From assembly GCA_039683095.1 (NCBI GenBank), contig JBDKSB010000005.1, positions 20,778 to 84,777 on the forward strand: DNA of 64,000 bases, given 5' to 3'. The notes under the pieces were generated by a model, which was not told the origin of the DNA, did not search any database, and saw nothing but the letters and a program-made list of their open reading frames with translations. Shown one piece after another: positions 58,438 through 64,000 of the stretch. Both the position numbers and the translations under genes were made by a program. How positions within the stretch are numbered: the first letter of the stretch is position 1; the number at the start of each line of letters is the position of its first letter. The DNA comes from Acidobacteriota bacterium (lineage in GTDB: Bacteria > Acidobacteriota > Aminicenantia > Aminicenantales > Saccharicenantaceae).

Positions 58438-58755
58438 TCAAGCCGCTTCGCGCAGCCCCACCAAGGCCGCGCGGGCCGTGCAATAGGCCGCGAGAACGTC
58501 GCGCAGCTGGCGGGCCTGTTCGAAGCTCAAGGTAAGGCCTACCGCAACGTCCTTGCCATCGCACAGGGCAACCCAATAATCCTGGGCCACGGTGTCTTCC
58601 GGCCGCCCGACCCCTGGCTTCTGTTCGTGATCGAGCCGGAAGGCCCGTGCGCCGGAAAAAAGGAACATGACATCGGCGCTCTTGATTGCCGTCGCCCCAT
58701 CCAAGTCGATCGCCCCGCCCTTACCGGGCATTCCGATTCTGCCGAAAAGCTCCAT
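58438..58755 (-). CDS. island protein X, copy 3 (shortened)
   Basis: 105 residues from ATG 58755, with an excellent AAAGGAGGTCCTC upstream. The C-terminal 50 residues align with the other X proteins (DYWVALCDGKDVAVGLTLSF, then QARQLRDVLAAYCTAR), while the N-terminal third of the longer copies is absent. It overlaps HTH-B by 35 bases. The short form shows which part of X is essential, if it is functional. Confidence 0.6.
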   Translation of the reverse strand: MELFGRIGMPGKGGAIDLDGATAIKSADVMFLFSGARAFRLDHEQKPGVGRPEDTVAQDYWVALCDGKDVAVGLTLSFEQARQLRDVLAAYCTARAALVGLREAA

Positions 58756-58972
58756 GAGGACCTCCTTTAGGGATTTGATTTGTGGCCAACGCGGGCCGCA
58801 TAAACGAATCAAGATCTGCCCGGCGCACGCGCCAATCGCGGCCGGCGCGAAAGGCCGGGAGCTTGCCCGACTGGACGAGCCGCAGGGCGGTCACCCGACC
58901 GACCCGTAGGGCCGCGTAAACTTCCTTGAGGGTCAAAACCGAGGACTTCTCTGTCCCTTTTAAATGGTCCAT
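58721..58972 (-). CDS. HTH-B of island 3 (excisionase-family regulator)
   Basis: 83 residues: VLTLKEVYAALRVGRVTALRL, then LPAFRAGRDWRVRRADLDSF, the excisionase HTH and wing. The start codon lies 8 bases after a strong -10, with no ribosome site, so the mRNA starts almost at the ATG, unlike HTH-B of islands 1 and 2. The tail of about 25 residues beyond the wing overlaps gene X. Confidence 0.72.
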   Translation of the reverse strand: MDHLKGTEKSSVLTLKEVYAALRVGRVTALRLVQSGKLPAFRAGRDWRVRRADLDSFMRPALATNQIPKGGPHGAFRQNRNAR

Positions 58973-58980
58973 TTGAGTAC

Positions 58981-59009
58981 AATATAGTATCGTTGCCTGT
59001 GTTTGTCAA
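58981..59009 (-). promoter_or_regulatory. near-consensus promoter of the island 3 integrase operon
   Basis: Minus strand TTGACA (59009-59004), 17-base spacer, TATATT (58986-58981). AGTAC and AGTAT 10 bases apart (58976, 58986) are a weak counterpart of the iterons in islands 1 and 2. Confidence 0.7.
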
Positions 59010-59047
59010 GGGCAGAATGGAGATGCTTGATAATTCAGTCATCCTGC

Positions 59048-59076
59048 TTTACTGGTCAATCAAATTGCATTATAAA
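59048..59076 (+). promoter_or_regulatory. promoter of HTH-A, island 3 (leaderless)
   Basis: TTTACT (59048-59053), 17-base spacer, TATAAA (59071-59076). The ATG at 59083 is 6 bases after the -10, so initiation falls on the start codon. Confidence 0.6.
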
Positions 59077-59082
59077 TAGGGT

Positions 59083-59292
59083 ATGCGCTATCCCTTCTGG
59101 AACGTCGAAGAGGTGATGGAATATCTTCAGATTGGTTCGCGGACTACGATGTTCAAGCTGCTTAAGCAGGGATTCCCCCACGGCAAAATCGGCAAGAGGC
59201 TCGTCTTTAGAAAGGACGATATTGACGCGTGGGTAGAAGCGCAGATCGTTTCGAAACCTAAGAAGAACAGTAAACGGCGCGTTTCAAAATAG
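59083..59292 (+). CDS. HTH-A of island 3 (AlpA/excisionase-type regulator)
   Basis: 69 residues. FWNVEEVMEYLQIGSRTTMF with a FPHGKIGKRLVFRKDDIDAW wing is homologous to the HTH-A genes of islands 1 and 2. No ribosome site; transcription is predicted to begin at the ATG. A basic C-terminal tail (KPKKNSKRR) may add DNA contact. Divergent from HTH-B and likely its repressor. Confidence 0.75.
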   Translation: MRYPFWNVEEVMEYLQIGSRTTMFKLLKQGFPHGKIGKRLVFRKDDIDAWVEAQIVSKPKKNSKRRVSK

Positions 59293-59914
59293 CCGGCAAC
59301 GCTGCCTCGGGCACGTCGAACTCGCCTAGATTCTCATTCATGTCGCTATGCTTGCTCTGCCGATTTATCACTCCATTATTGTGCTCGTCTTCGATATGGC
59401 CCGGATAGGCAAAAGGCGCCTTGACAAGATGTGTTGCGGTCCCTAGAGTACCCCCGGCAAAACGGAGCAATCGTGAGCGACACGGTGCGGCCGGACACGA
59501 GCCTGAGTCAAGAAATCGATGATTGAAGCGAATATTTTGCCCGGACTCAAAAGTATTTTAAAAATATTTATGTCCAGGAAATGGTCAAAAAATGTTGTCA
59601 AAACGGGCCATTCTTTACCAAACACGACTATTATCTTATATCTATCATGTCCATAATACTAACATTATCTATAACCTACGTTGAAATATAGGGAGATCGA
59701 TGGTAACGTCAGGTTGAGGATGATCAGAGCATAAAAAAGGGGCCAAGGGGACCAAGCCCTAGCAAGACACAGCCCCCAAGGCCAGCGAGGTGAACCGTGA
59801 TGGAACACGCCCGCCGCGATTATTCTGGGCTAAACTGGCGAAGCAGTCAACTCGAAGCCCCCATCCTTCCTTGCGGTTTCACCTCAAATCTATTCAAACG
59901 CGAGGAGAGGAATC
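59293..59914. other. AT-rich gap, candidate replication origin region
   Basis: 622 bases with lower GC than anything else in the island, especially 59540-59700 (runs such as AAAAGTATTTTAAAAATATT). It holds a doubtful leftward frame (59258-59470), which may be a remnant, and one small rightward frame at 59800. Its place between control module and helicase operon suits an origin, but no iterons were found by eye. Confidence 0.35.
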
Positions 59915-59922
59915 ATGCTTAA
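59800..59922 (+). CDS. possible 40-residue upstream peptide
   Basis: GAGGTGAACCGTG precedes ATG 59800; the frame reads MEHARRDYSGLNWRSSQLEA and on, ending 8 bases inside the HTH gene. Overlap suggests a coupling leader, but the HTH gene has its own ribosome site. Confidence 0.3.
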   Translation: MEHARRDYSGLNWRSSQLEAPILPCGFTSNLFKREERNHA

Positions 59923-60118
59923 ACCCAAATCCATGCCGGCTAGGCGATGGCTTCGAGTCAACGAGGCCGCCGAATACCTGGGTGTCCACCCAGTATCGAT
60001 CCGGCGTGGCATCAGCAAGGGTGACATTCCTGCCGCCAAGATCAAATCCGTTGGCTGGCGCGTCGATGGCTCGAGGCTTGACGCCATTCTTGAGGCGGCC
60101 TGCGGCCCGAAGCGCTGA
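59915..60118 (+). CDS. excisionase-family HTH protein upstream of helicase, island 3
   Basis: 67 residues, AGGAGAGGAATC before ATG. RRWLRVNEAAEYLGVHPVSI and KIKSVGWRVDGSRLDAIL form the HTH and wing. Counterpart of 38579 (island 1) and 53534 (island 2). Begins the rightward replication and packaging operon. Confidence 0.7.
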   Translation: MLKPKSMPARRWLRVNEAAEYLGVHPVSIRRGISKGDIPAAKIKSVGWRVDGSRLDAILEAACGPKR

Positions 60119-60186
60119 GCCCTTATAGCGTACCACTCCGGCCAGCGTGTCTGGCCGAAGCATTCAAATATTACAGGAGGCCAAAA

Positions 60187-60465
60187 ATGGCCAATGCAAA
60201 GAATATCCCGCCCGATGGCCCGCTCCGGGTCGATAAAATCCCCAGGTTCGTCAGCCAAGACATCTATCTCAGCGCGTTCCTTCTAAGCAGAGGGGCCAAA
60301 CTTGTCTCATCGTCTACCGTGAACGGCCGAGTCAGTTGGACATTCGAGGCGATGAACGTCGAGGCCCTGGTCTTTGCGTTCAACAATAACGCGGCGGTCC
60401 CCGTCATGGATTTTATCTCCAGAATGCGGACTCTGCGCAGCATGACGCGGAGCGCCAGACCATGA
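60187..60465 (+). CDS. DUF5659-like protein
   Basis: 92 residues, AGGAGGCC before ATG. SQDIYLSAFLLSRGAKLVSS with a beta strand (GRVSWTFEA) and a helix ending FISRMRTLRSM match the DUF5659 pattern as I remember it. Such proteins occur near phage replication genes. Coupled to the helicase by ATGA overlap. Absent from the same place in island 2. Confidence 0.55.
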   Translation: MANAKNIPPDGPLRVDKIPRFVSQDIYLSAFLLSRGAKLVSSSTVNGRVSWTFEAMNVEALVFAFNNNAAVPVMDFISRMRTLRSMTRSARP

Positions 60466-61838
60466 CCGGCGACAATCTGTATCAACCAACCGAGCGCGAC
60501 TATACGCTCGGGTTCTATATCGAATATCCCGCCCTCCGCGATGCCGTCGAGATCCCGGCCGGGTTCTTCTCTGCCAGCGCAGAGCAGCGCGCGGTCTGGG
60601 CGGTCATCGACGAGCTCCGGGCGGCCGGTGACCCGATCCAGCCTGTCACCATCCTAGAGAAGTGCCACGAGAACGGCAACCTCGGCTATCTGTCGGCAAT
60701 CACCTCGGGTCTCGGTCCAATGAAACCCGAGGAGTTCCGCCGCCGAATCTTCCGACAGCGCTCTGGGGATGCCCGGAAGCGTCAGCAATCCCTTTCCGCC
60801 GCGCAGCTGCCCGACTGGGACGAGGTTGATGCCGTTGCCGAAGAGGCACGCCGGCTTGAACTTGACGCTGAGGGGGAGCGGAGTGATCCCGGCCCGGTCC
60901 TGATGACGGGGGCAGAACTCCAGGCACTCGATATCAAGGTCGAAGAGGTTGTCTCGGGCGGGCTCGTCTATGAGCAGAGTCTTGGATTCTGGTACGGAGC
61001 GACAGGAACGGGCAAGACATGGCTTGGGCTCCAAATCGCCGAGGGGGTAGAAAGCGGCCGCTCCGTTCTGGGCCTGAGAACGAAACAACGCCCTGTCGTA
61101 TATGTAGATTACGAGAATCCGCTGCCCGTCCTGGCCGAGCGCGTTCGATGCCTGAAGATCCAGGGCGTTCAGTTCTGGACCCTCTCGGCGAAGATGCCGC
61201 CGCCCAAGCTCGACAGTCCCGAATGGGAACTCTTCAAGCGCCTCCCAACCGGAAGCCTTATGATCTTCGACACGAGCCGGTCAAGCCACTACCTCGATGC
61301 GAACCTCGGAGAGACAGCCGCCCTTATCATGGGCCGTCTCAAAGAGCTCCGCGATATCGGCCATGAAATCATCCTGCTTCATCACACAACGAAGGCAGAT
61401 GACCAAAACGCAACGGGGTCCCAAAATTGGTACGACCTGGCCGATCATACGATTTCGCTCTGCCGCGTCAGGCGTGGGACGCTCGAGGAGGTCGATGATG
61501 GCGGTGCCTATGATTCGGGGGCACTCTTATCGCTAGGCGTCGGCAAGAAAACCCGCTTCGCCCCATCGCCCCGGATTTATCTCACCCTTGACCCGAATGC
61601 GGGAGGTCTGGTTCTCGCCGACAGCCCAGACGCGGAAGCAATAAGCACCCTGGCAGAGTACATCGCCGGCGAAGGGTGCGGGAAGAACCAGACAGACATC
61701 ATCCAATGGGCCAGCGACGAGGGAATCGGGTCCAAGCACAGGGCATCCCTCGCCGGCATCCTCCGAAGAGGCGAAGGCATACGCTGGCGGGTTCATAAGG
61801 GTCGATACGGAGCGAAGATCTATGAGCCCATCAGTTGA
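60462..61838 (+). CDS. DnaB/RepA-type helicase-like ATPase, island 3
   Basis: 458 residues. N-terminal 140 residues closely match the island 2 helicase (YTLGFYIEYPALRDAVEIPA; SAEQRAVWAVIDELRAAGDP; AITSGLGPMKPEEFRRRIF; EEARRLELDAEGE). The RecA-like ATPase (Walker A GATGTGKT near 185, Walker B LMIFDTSRS) is much less similar and closer to RepA-type ATPases, with a His-rich LLHHTTKADDQNATGSQNW motif 3 region. The C-terminus is a winged-helix-like domain. Probably a mosaic of shared N-domain and exchanged motor. Confidence 0.8.
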   Translation: MTGDNLYQPTERDYTLGFYIEYPALRDAVEIPAGFFSASAEQRAVWAVIDELRAAGDPIQPVTILEKCHENGNLGYLSAITSGLGPMKPEEFRRRIFRQRSGDARKRQQSLSAAQLPDWDEVDAVAEEARRLELDAEGERSDPGPVLMTGAELQALDIKVEEVVSGGLVYEQSLGFWYGATGTGKTWLGLQIAEGVESGRSVLGLRTKQRPVVYVDYENPLPVLAERVRCLKIQGVQFWTLSAKMPPPKLDSPEWELFKRLPTGSLMIFDTSRSSHYLDANLGETAALIMGRLKELRDIGHEIILLHHTTKADDQNATGSQNWYDLADHTISLCRVRRGTLEEVDDGGAYDSGALLSLGVGKKTRFAPSPRIYLTLDPNAGGLVLADSPDAEAISTLAEYIAGEGCGKNQTDIIQWASDEGIGSKHRASLAGILRRGEGIRWRVHKGRYGAKIYEPIS

Positions 61839-62274
61839 CCGTGATGTTGTTCCTGTTCCCCCTAAGAGGGGGGGAACATGGAACAGCCCGCTTCACCGCT
61901 ATTCCAGAACAGGTGGAACAGCCCTGGAACAGCTGGAACAGGGCATGATTCTCCCCAAGGCAACCTGTTCCTGTTGTGCGGAACAGGCCAATGCAAAACG
62001 GATGATTCTGACCGCCCCAAAAAAGACTAGCTGTTCCAATGGGCATGGAACAGGCCGAATAGGCCGAAATAGGAGCGTTAAGCACTCGCCCCGGGCGCCT
62101 GCCAATGCTCCCCTATCCGGCCCTGCGAATGGGGGGCGGTCCTGTCCCCATATATCACAGGGCCATATGGGGAAATTGAAAAGCCGGGAGGCCGCGTCTT
62201 GCCAAATTGGCCATTTTGGGGGCGGGCTACTTTCGGCGTTTTCCCGCGTTATTTGCGCATTTTCAACATGTTAA
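61822..62274 (+). CDS. CxxC protein with repeat tract, possibly frameshifted
   Basis: 150-residue frame from ATG 61822, overlapping the helicase stop. Middle part CSCCAEQANAKRMILTAPKK resembles the island 2 gene at 51793. The last 70 residues have irregular composition, so the true gene may end earlier, near 62060, or be frameshifted. Equivalent position in the operon supports a real gene. Confidence 0.35.
   Translation: MSPSVDRDVVPVPPKRGGTWNSPLHRYSRTGGTALEQLEQGMILPKATCSCCAEQANAKRMILTAPKKTSCSNGHGTGRIGRNRSVKHSPRAPANAPLSGPANGGRSCPHISQGHMGKLKSREAASCQIGHFGGGLLSAFSRVICAFSTC
61854..62060. repeat. GGAACAG repeat tract with hairpin
   Basis: About seven copies of GGAACA(G), several inverted CTGTTCC copies, and a 9-bp hairpin TGTTCCCCC/GGGGGAACA (61854-61878). 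Same place in the operon as the 9-bp minisatellite of island 2, but a different unit. Confidence 0.6.
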
Positions 62275-62292
62275 GGACAGGAGACGATTCCA

Positions 62293-62877
62293 ATGCCTGA
62301 TAGATCGAAAACCGACGCCCTGGCAGTAGCCGAGAACGCGGCCCGGAAGCCCCGCAAGAACGCCAAGACGGGCCTCTATAGCTGGGTGAATTCCAAGCGA
62401 CTACCCAAGGCCAGAAGCTTCCAGAAGACCCGTCGCGAGCTGGCGATCTACCGCGACGACCTTATCCGCGAGTATGGCGGCGAGAAGATCAGCCCCCAGG
62501 CCCTGGCGCTCGTGGACGCCACTTGCGAGGCAATGGCCGTGGTCAAAATCCTGGGTTGCTACACCAGGCAATTTGGAGTTATCGACAGCCACGCGGCCAA
62601 GCACGGGACGCTATCCCTTACGCCTCTGCTGTCCAAGTCGTGGGTCAGTTACCAGAACCTTATCCGCCAAAACATCGCCCAACTCGAAGAACTCCGCAAG
62701 GCGCGGGCGCGGGATAACGAGGACGGCATGGCAGAGTTCCGCCGGTACATCGGTCTCGAGCCTTCGGGCAAGGACGGCACCTATGAGGCCCCCGAGAAGC
62801 CCCAGGACGCGCCCCAGGACGCGCCAGGGGGGCGAACGGCTGGGGGGCAAGGGTCAGGGCAGGGGGAGCCGTCATGA
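62293..62877 (+). CDS. conserved island protein, possible terminase small subunit, island 3
   Basis: 194 residues, AGGAGACGATTCC before ATG. Residues about 37-135 (LPKARSFQKTRRELAIYRDD; YGGEKISPQALALVDATCEA; SKSWVSYQNLIRQNIAQLEEL) match the island 2 gene at 51057. A Pro/Asp/Gly-rich disordered tail follows. P27-like small terminases have a comparable length and helical core, but this is inference from place. Coupled to the next gene by ATGATG overlap. Confidence 0.55.
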   Translation: MPDRSKTDALAVAENAARKPRKNAKTGLYSWVNSKRLPKARSFQKTRRELAIYRDDLIREYGGEKISPQALALVDATCEAMAVVKILGCYTRQFGVIDSHAAKHGTLSLTPLLSKSWVSYQNLIRQNIAQLEELRKARARDNEDGMAEFRRYIGLEPSGKDGTYEAPEKPQDAPQDAPGGRTAGGQGSGQGEPS

Positions 62878-63074
62878 TGCGTGGAGGGCGGTGCAGTTGC
62901 GGGCATGTCTTCGACCTCGAGATCCTGCCCCGCGCCGACCATAACGGCCCGGTCCCGGTCCGCTTCGCGTGTGCCGACTGCGGGCGGTCAACCGTGGTGC
63001 CCGTGACGCCGCGGTCGTTGCTCCATTGGCTACGAGTCCGGGAGCGGCTGCATCGCCCCGAGGGGAAAGCATAA
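62874..63074 (+). CDS. small zinc-ribbon protein
   Basis: 66 residues. CSCG near the start and CADCG in the middle, with a helix LLHWLRVRERLHRPEG after; a four-Cys zinc ribbon distantly like the control-module zinc ribbons. TAATG overlap couples it to the next gene. No island 2 counterpart at this place. Confidence 0.6.
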   Translation: MMRGGRCSCGHVFDLEILPRADHNGPVPVRFACADCGRSTVVPVTPRSLLHWLRVRERLHRPEGKA

Positions 63075-63364
63075 TGGCGAAACGGCCAGGGATTAGGGCT
63101 GGTGCTATGCGGACGGCCGTTAACGGGGCGACCTCTGCGTCACCAGGCCAAGGGGACGCCAACTGCCCGGTCTGCCTGGGCCCCTTGCCAGCTGGTCGGC
63201 GGCTATGCGGGCCGCGGTGCCGTATGCGAAACTGGGCGATCCACGAGCTGGAACGGGCGCTCGAGGCGGACGAGGCTGATGGTCTCAAGGACGATATCCG
63301 CGCCTTAGCGAAGTCAATCGGTCCTGGCGGGAAAACCTGTCAACAGGCCAAGTGCCGATTATAG
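63074..63364 (+). CDS. Cys4 zinc-finger protein, island 3
   Basis: 96 residues from ATG 63074. CPVC and CGPRC followed by WAIHELERALEADEADGLKD match the C-terminal half of the island 2 gene at 50605, whose N-terminal half is longer. A further CQQAKC motif ends the protein. Likely nucleic-acid binding; catalytic HNH residues not seen. Confidence 0.6.
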   Translation: MAKRPGIRAGAMRTAVNGATSASPGQGDANCPVCLGPLPAGRRLCGPRCRMRNWAIHELERALEADEADGLKDDIRALAKSIGPGGKTCQQAKCRL

Positions 63365-63532
63365 AACGATTTATAAACAGCCGTGTATCGTGCGCGATGT
63401 CTCTCAAGACAATGAATATAAACGACATACGGTCAATAATGGGCCTTCGGCATGTCAATTCACCGGGATATAATGAAATTGTGGGGAAGAATTCTCCTTC
63501 CCCGCGTTCCCCTCGATCCCCCGGAGATTCCC

Positions 63533-63718
63533 ATGCGTAGTCGTCTGCTGCCTTCCCTTGTACTTTTGCGCGATCTGAATGGTTGGGGATTTGACCATTT
63601 AGCCAAGCGGCTGCGCGTGTCCGAGCGGGAGGTCCGGCGCTGGTTCAAGGGGGAGGCCAGCCCGTTACCGAAACATCGCCAACGTATTCGGCGATTTATC
63701 AGCAACCATTTCATCTAG
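63533..63718 (+). CDS. small HTH protein
   Basis: 61 residues from ATG 63533 (CGGAG upstream). WGFDHLAKRLRVSEREVRRWFKG is a helix-turn-helix, then a basic tail. The preceding gap (63365-63532) is AT-richer and holds a 7-bp hairpin GGGGAAG/CTTCCCC. Probably a regulator or origin binder. Confidence 0.55.
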   Translation: MRSRLLPSLVLLRDLNGWGFDHLAKRLRVSEREVRRWFKGEASPLPKHRQRIRRFISNHFI

Positions 63719-63728
63719 GAAGAAACTC

Positions 63729-63968
63729 ATGGACGTTGATGTCAACAAACTCAGGGCCGAACTCGGCATCTCGATGGAGGCGCTGGCGCGAAAGCTGGGC
63801 GTCTCATATATATCGGTATTCAACTGGTCTCATGGAACGCGCAAGCCGAGCGGCCTGGCGAATGACCAGCTTGTCCGCCTTGCCCGCCAGGTTGCACGGC
63901 AGAAGGAGCGCGAGGCGGCTGCCAAGCGGATCGCCGAGGCCAACGGGGAGATGCTCCATGTCACATAA
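63729..63968 (+). CDS. XRE-like HTH regulator, island 3
   Basis: 79 residues. LRAELGISMEALARKLGVSY, then SVFNWSHGTRKPSGLAND, is a Cro/CI-type HTH with a basic helix after it (QVARQKEREAAAKRIAEA). It follows the small HTH gene by 10 bases and overlaps the next frame. In island 2 the XRE gene instead lies at the start of the operon. Confidence 0.65.
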   Translation: MDVDVNKLRAELGISMEALARKLGVSYISVFNWSHGTRKPSGLANDQLVRLARQVARQKEREAAAKRIAEANGEMLHVT

Positions 63969-64000
63969 GATCCGCCTCGACCGGAAGCGGCCGCTCCGCT
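63958..64000 (+). CDS. start of a further operon gene (partial)
   Basis: ATG 63958 with GGGGAGATGCTCC upstream overlaps the end of the XRE gene; 14 residues (MSHKIRLDRKRPLR) are visible before the edge. By order in island 2 a terminase or its partner is expected, but this start does not resemble terL there. Confidence 0.35.
   Translation, partial: MSHKIRLDRKRPLR

Larger units (their letters stand above)
56902..64000. mobile_element. integrative island 3, incomplete at right edge
   Basis: Starts at att copy 3 with integrase, zinc ribbon, X, HTH-B and HTH-A in the same order as island 2 but with the zinc ribbon present. Then a rightward operon: HTH, DUF5659-like, helicase, CxxC gene, terminase-small-like, zinc ribbon, Cys4 protein and regulators, opposite in direction to the island 2 operon. 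The intact tRNA-Arg is expected at its far end. Confidence 0.7.

Noticed and set aside
59258..59470. Minus-strand frame after HTH-A of island 3
   Set aside because: It overlaps the 3' end of HTH-A, lacks a ribosome site and matches nothing; perhaps a remnant, so not listed as a gene.

Overview
The window looks like a GC-rich bacterial chromosome carrying three stacked integrative elements. The left half (about 1 to 32,300) has many secreted proteins with Sec, Tat or lipoprotein signals and a strong protein- and glycan-degradation theme. It encodes three C69 dipeptidases, a DPP IV-type S9 peptidase, a BCAT-fold protein, a heparinase II/III-like lyase, a GH2 enzyme and a DUF4838 protein, alongside outer-membrane beta-barrels. 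This mix and the codon usage fit an Acidobacteriota-like organism, perhaps Aminicenantia. That placement is inference; no marker gene is present.

Chromosomal part: a C69 tandem operon (134-4298); a DUF362/DUF6599-like pair (4348-6242); a polysaccharide lyase-like gene; a serine hydrolase, CBM9-like protein and YbaK-type editing protein operon (9300-12192); an OYE-family reductase; convergent DUF4838 and GH2 genes; DPP IV plus a BCAT-fold protein; a third C69 enzyme; a P-loop kinase coupled to a CPA2/RCK antiporter; two paralogous barrel proteins; a Gfo/Idh/MocA oxidoreductase; a Lys/Ala/Pro-rich protein; a further barrel protein and two small membrane or exported proteins.

From 32,357 onward the sequence is accessory. 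A 43-bp sequence, the 3' part of a tRNA-Arg gene (minus strand, anticodon loop CTACGAA), occurs at 32357, 42238 and 56902. None of the copies continues into a 5' half. The simplest reading is three elements integrated one after another into one tRNA-Arg gene that lies beyond the right edge: island 1 (32.36-42.28 kb), island 2 (42.24-56.94 kb) and island 3 (56.90 kb to beyond the edge). Matching arm-type repeats support the ends of islands 1 and 2.

All three islands carry the same control module next to an att site: a divergent single HTH gene with an apparently leaderless transcript (HTH-A), facing an operon of a second HTH gene (HTH-B), a protein of unknown function (called X here), a conserved GGCC hairpin, a zinc-ribbon gene (absent in island 2) and a tyrosine integrase. 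Tandem 10-bp repeats overlap the operon promoter in islands 1 and 2. The module is inverted in island 1 relative to islands 2 and 3.

The rest of each island is a reduced phage gene set. Island 2 has a helicase, a small-terminase-like protein, large terminase, prohead protease, coiled-coil protein, zincin-like protein and tape measure in one tightly overlapping operon, yet no recognisable portal, major capsid or tail tube gene. Island 1 has a gp10-like protein, tail chaperone and a tape measure broken by one in-frame TGA, but no large terminase. Island 3 repeats the helicase to terminase-small order of island 2 before the window ends. I read these as a family of capsid-less phage-derived satellites or streamlined prophage remnants; this is the most unusual content of the window.
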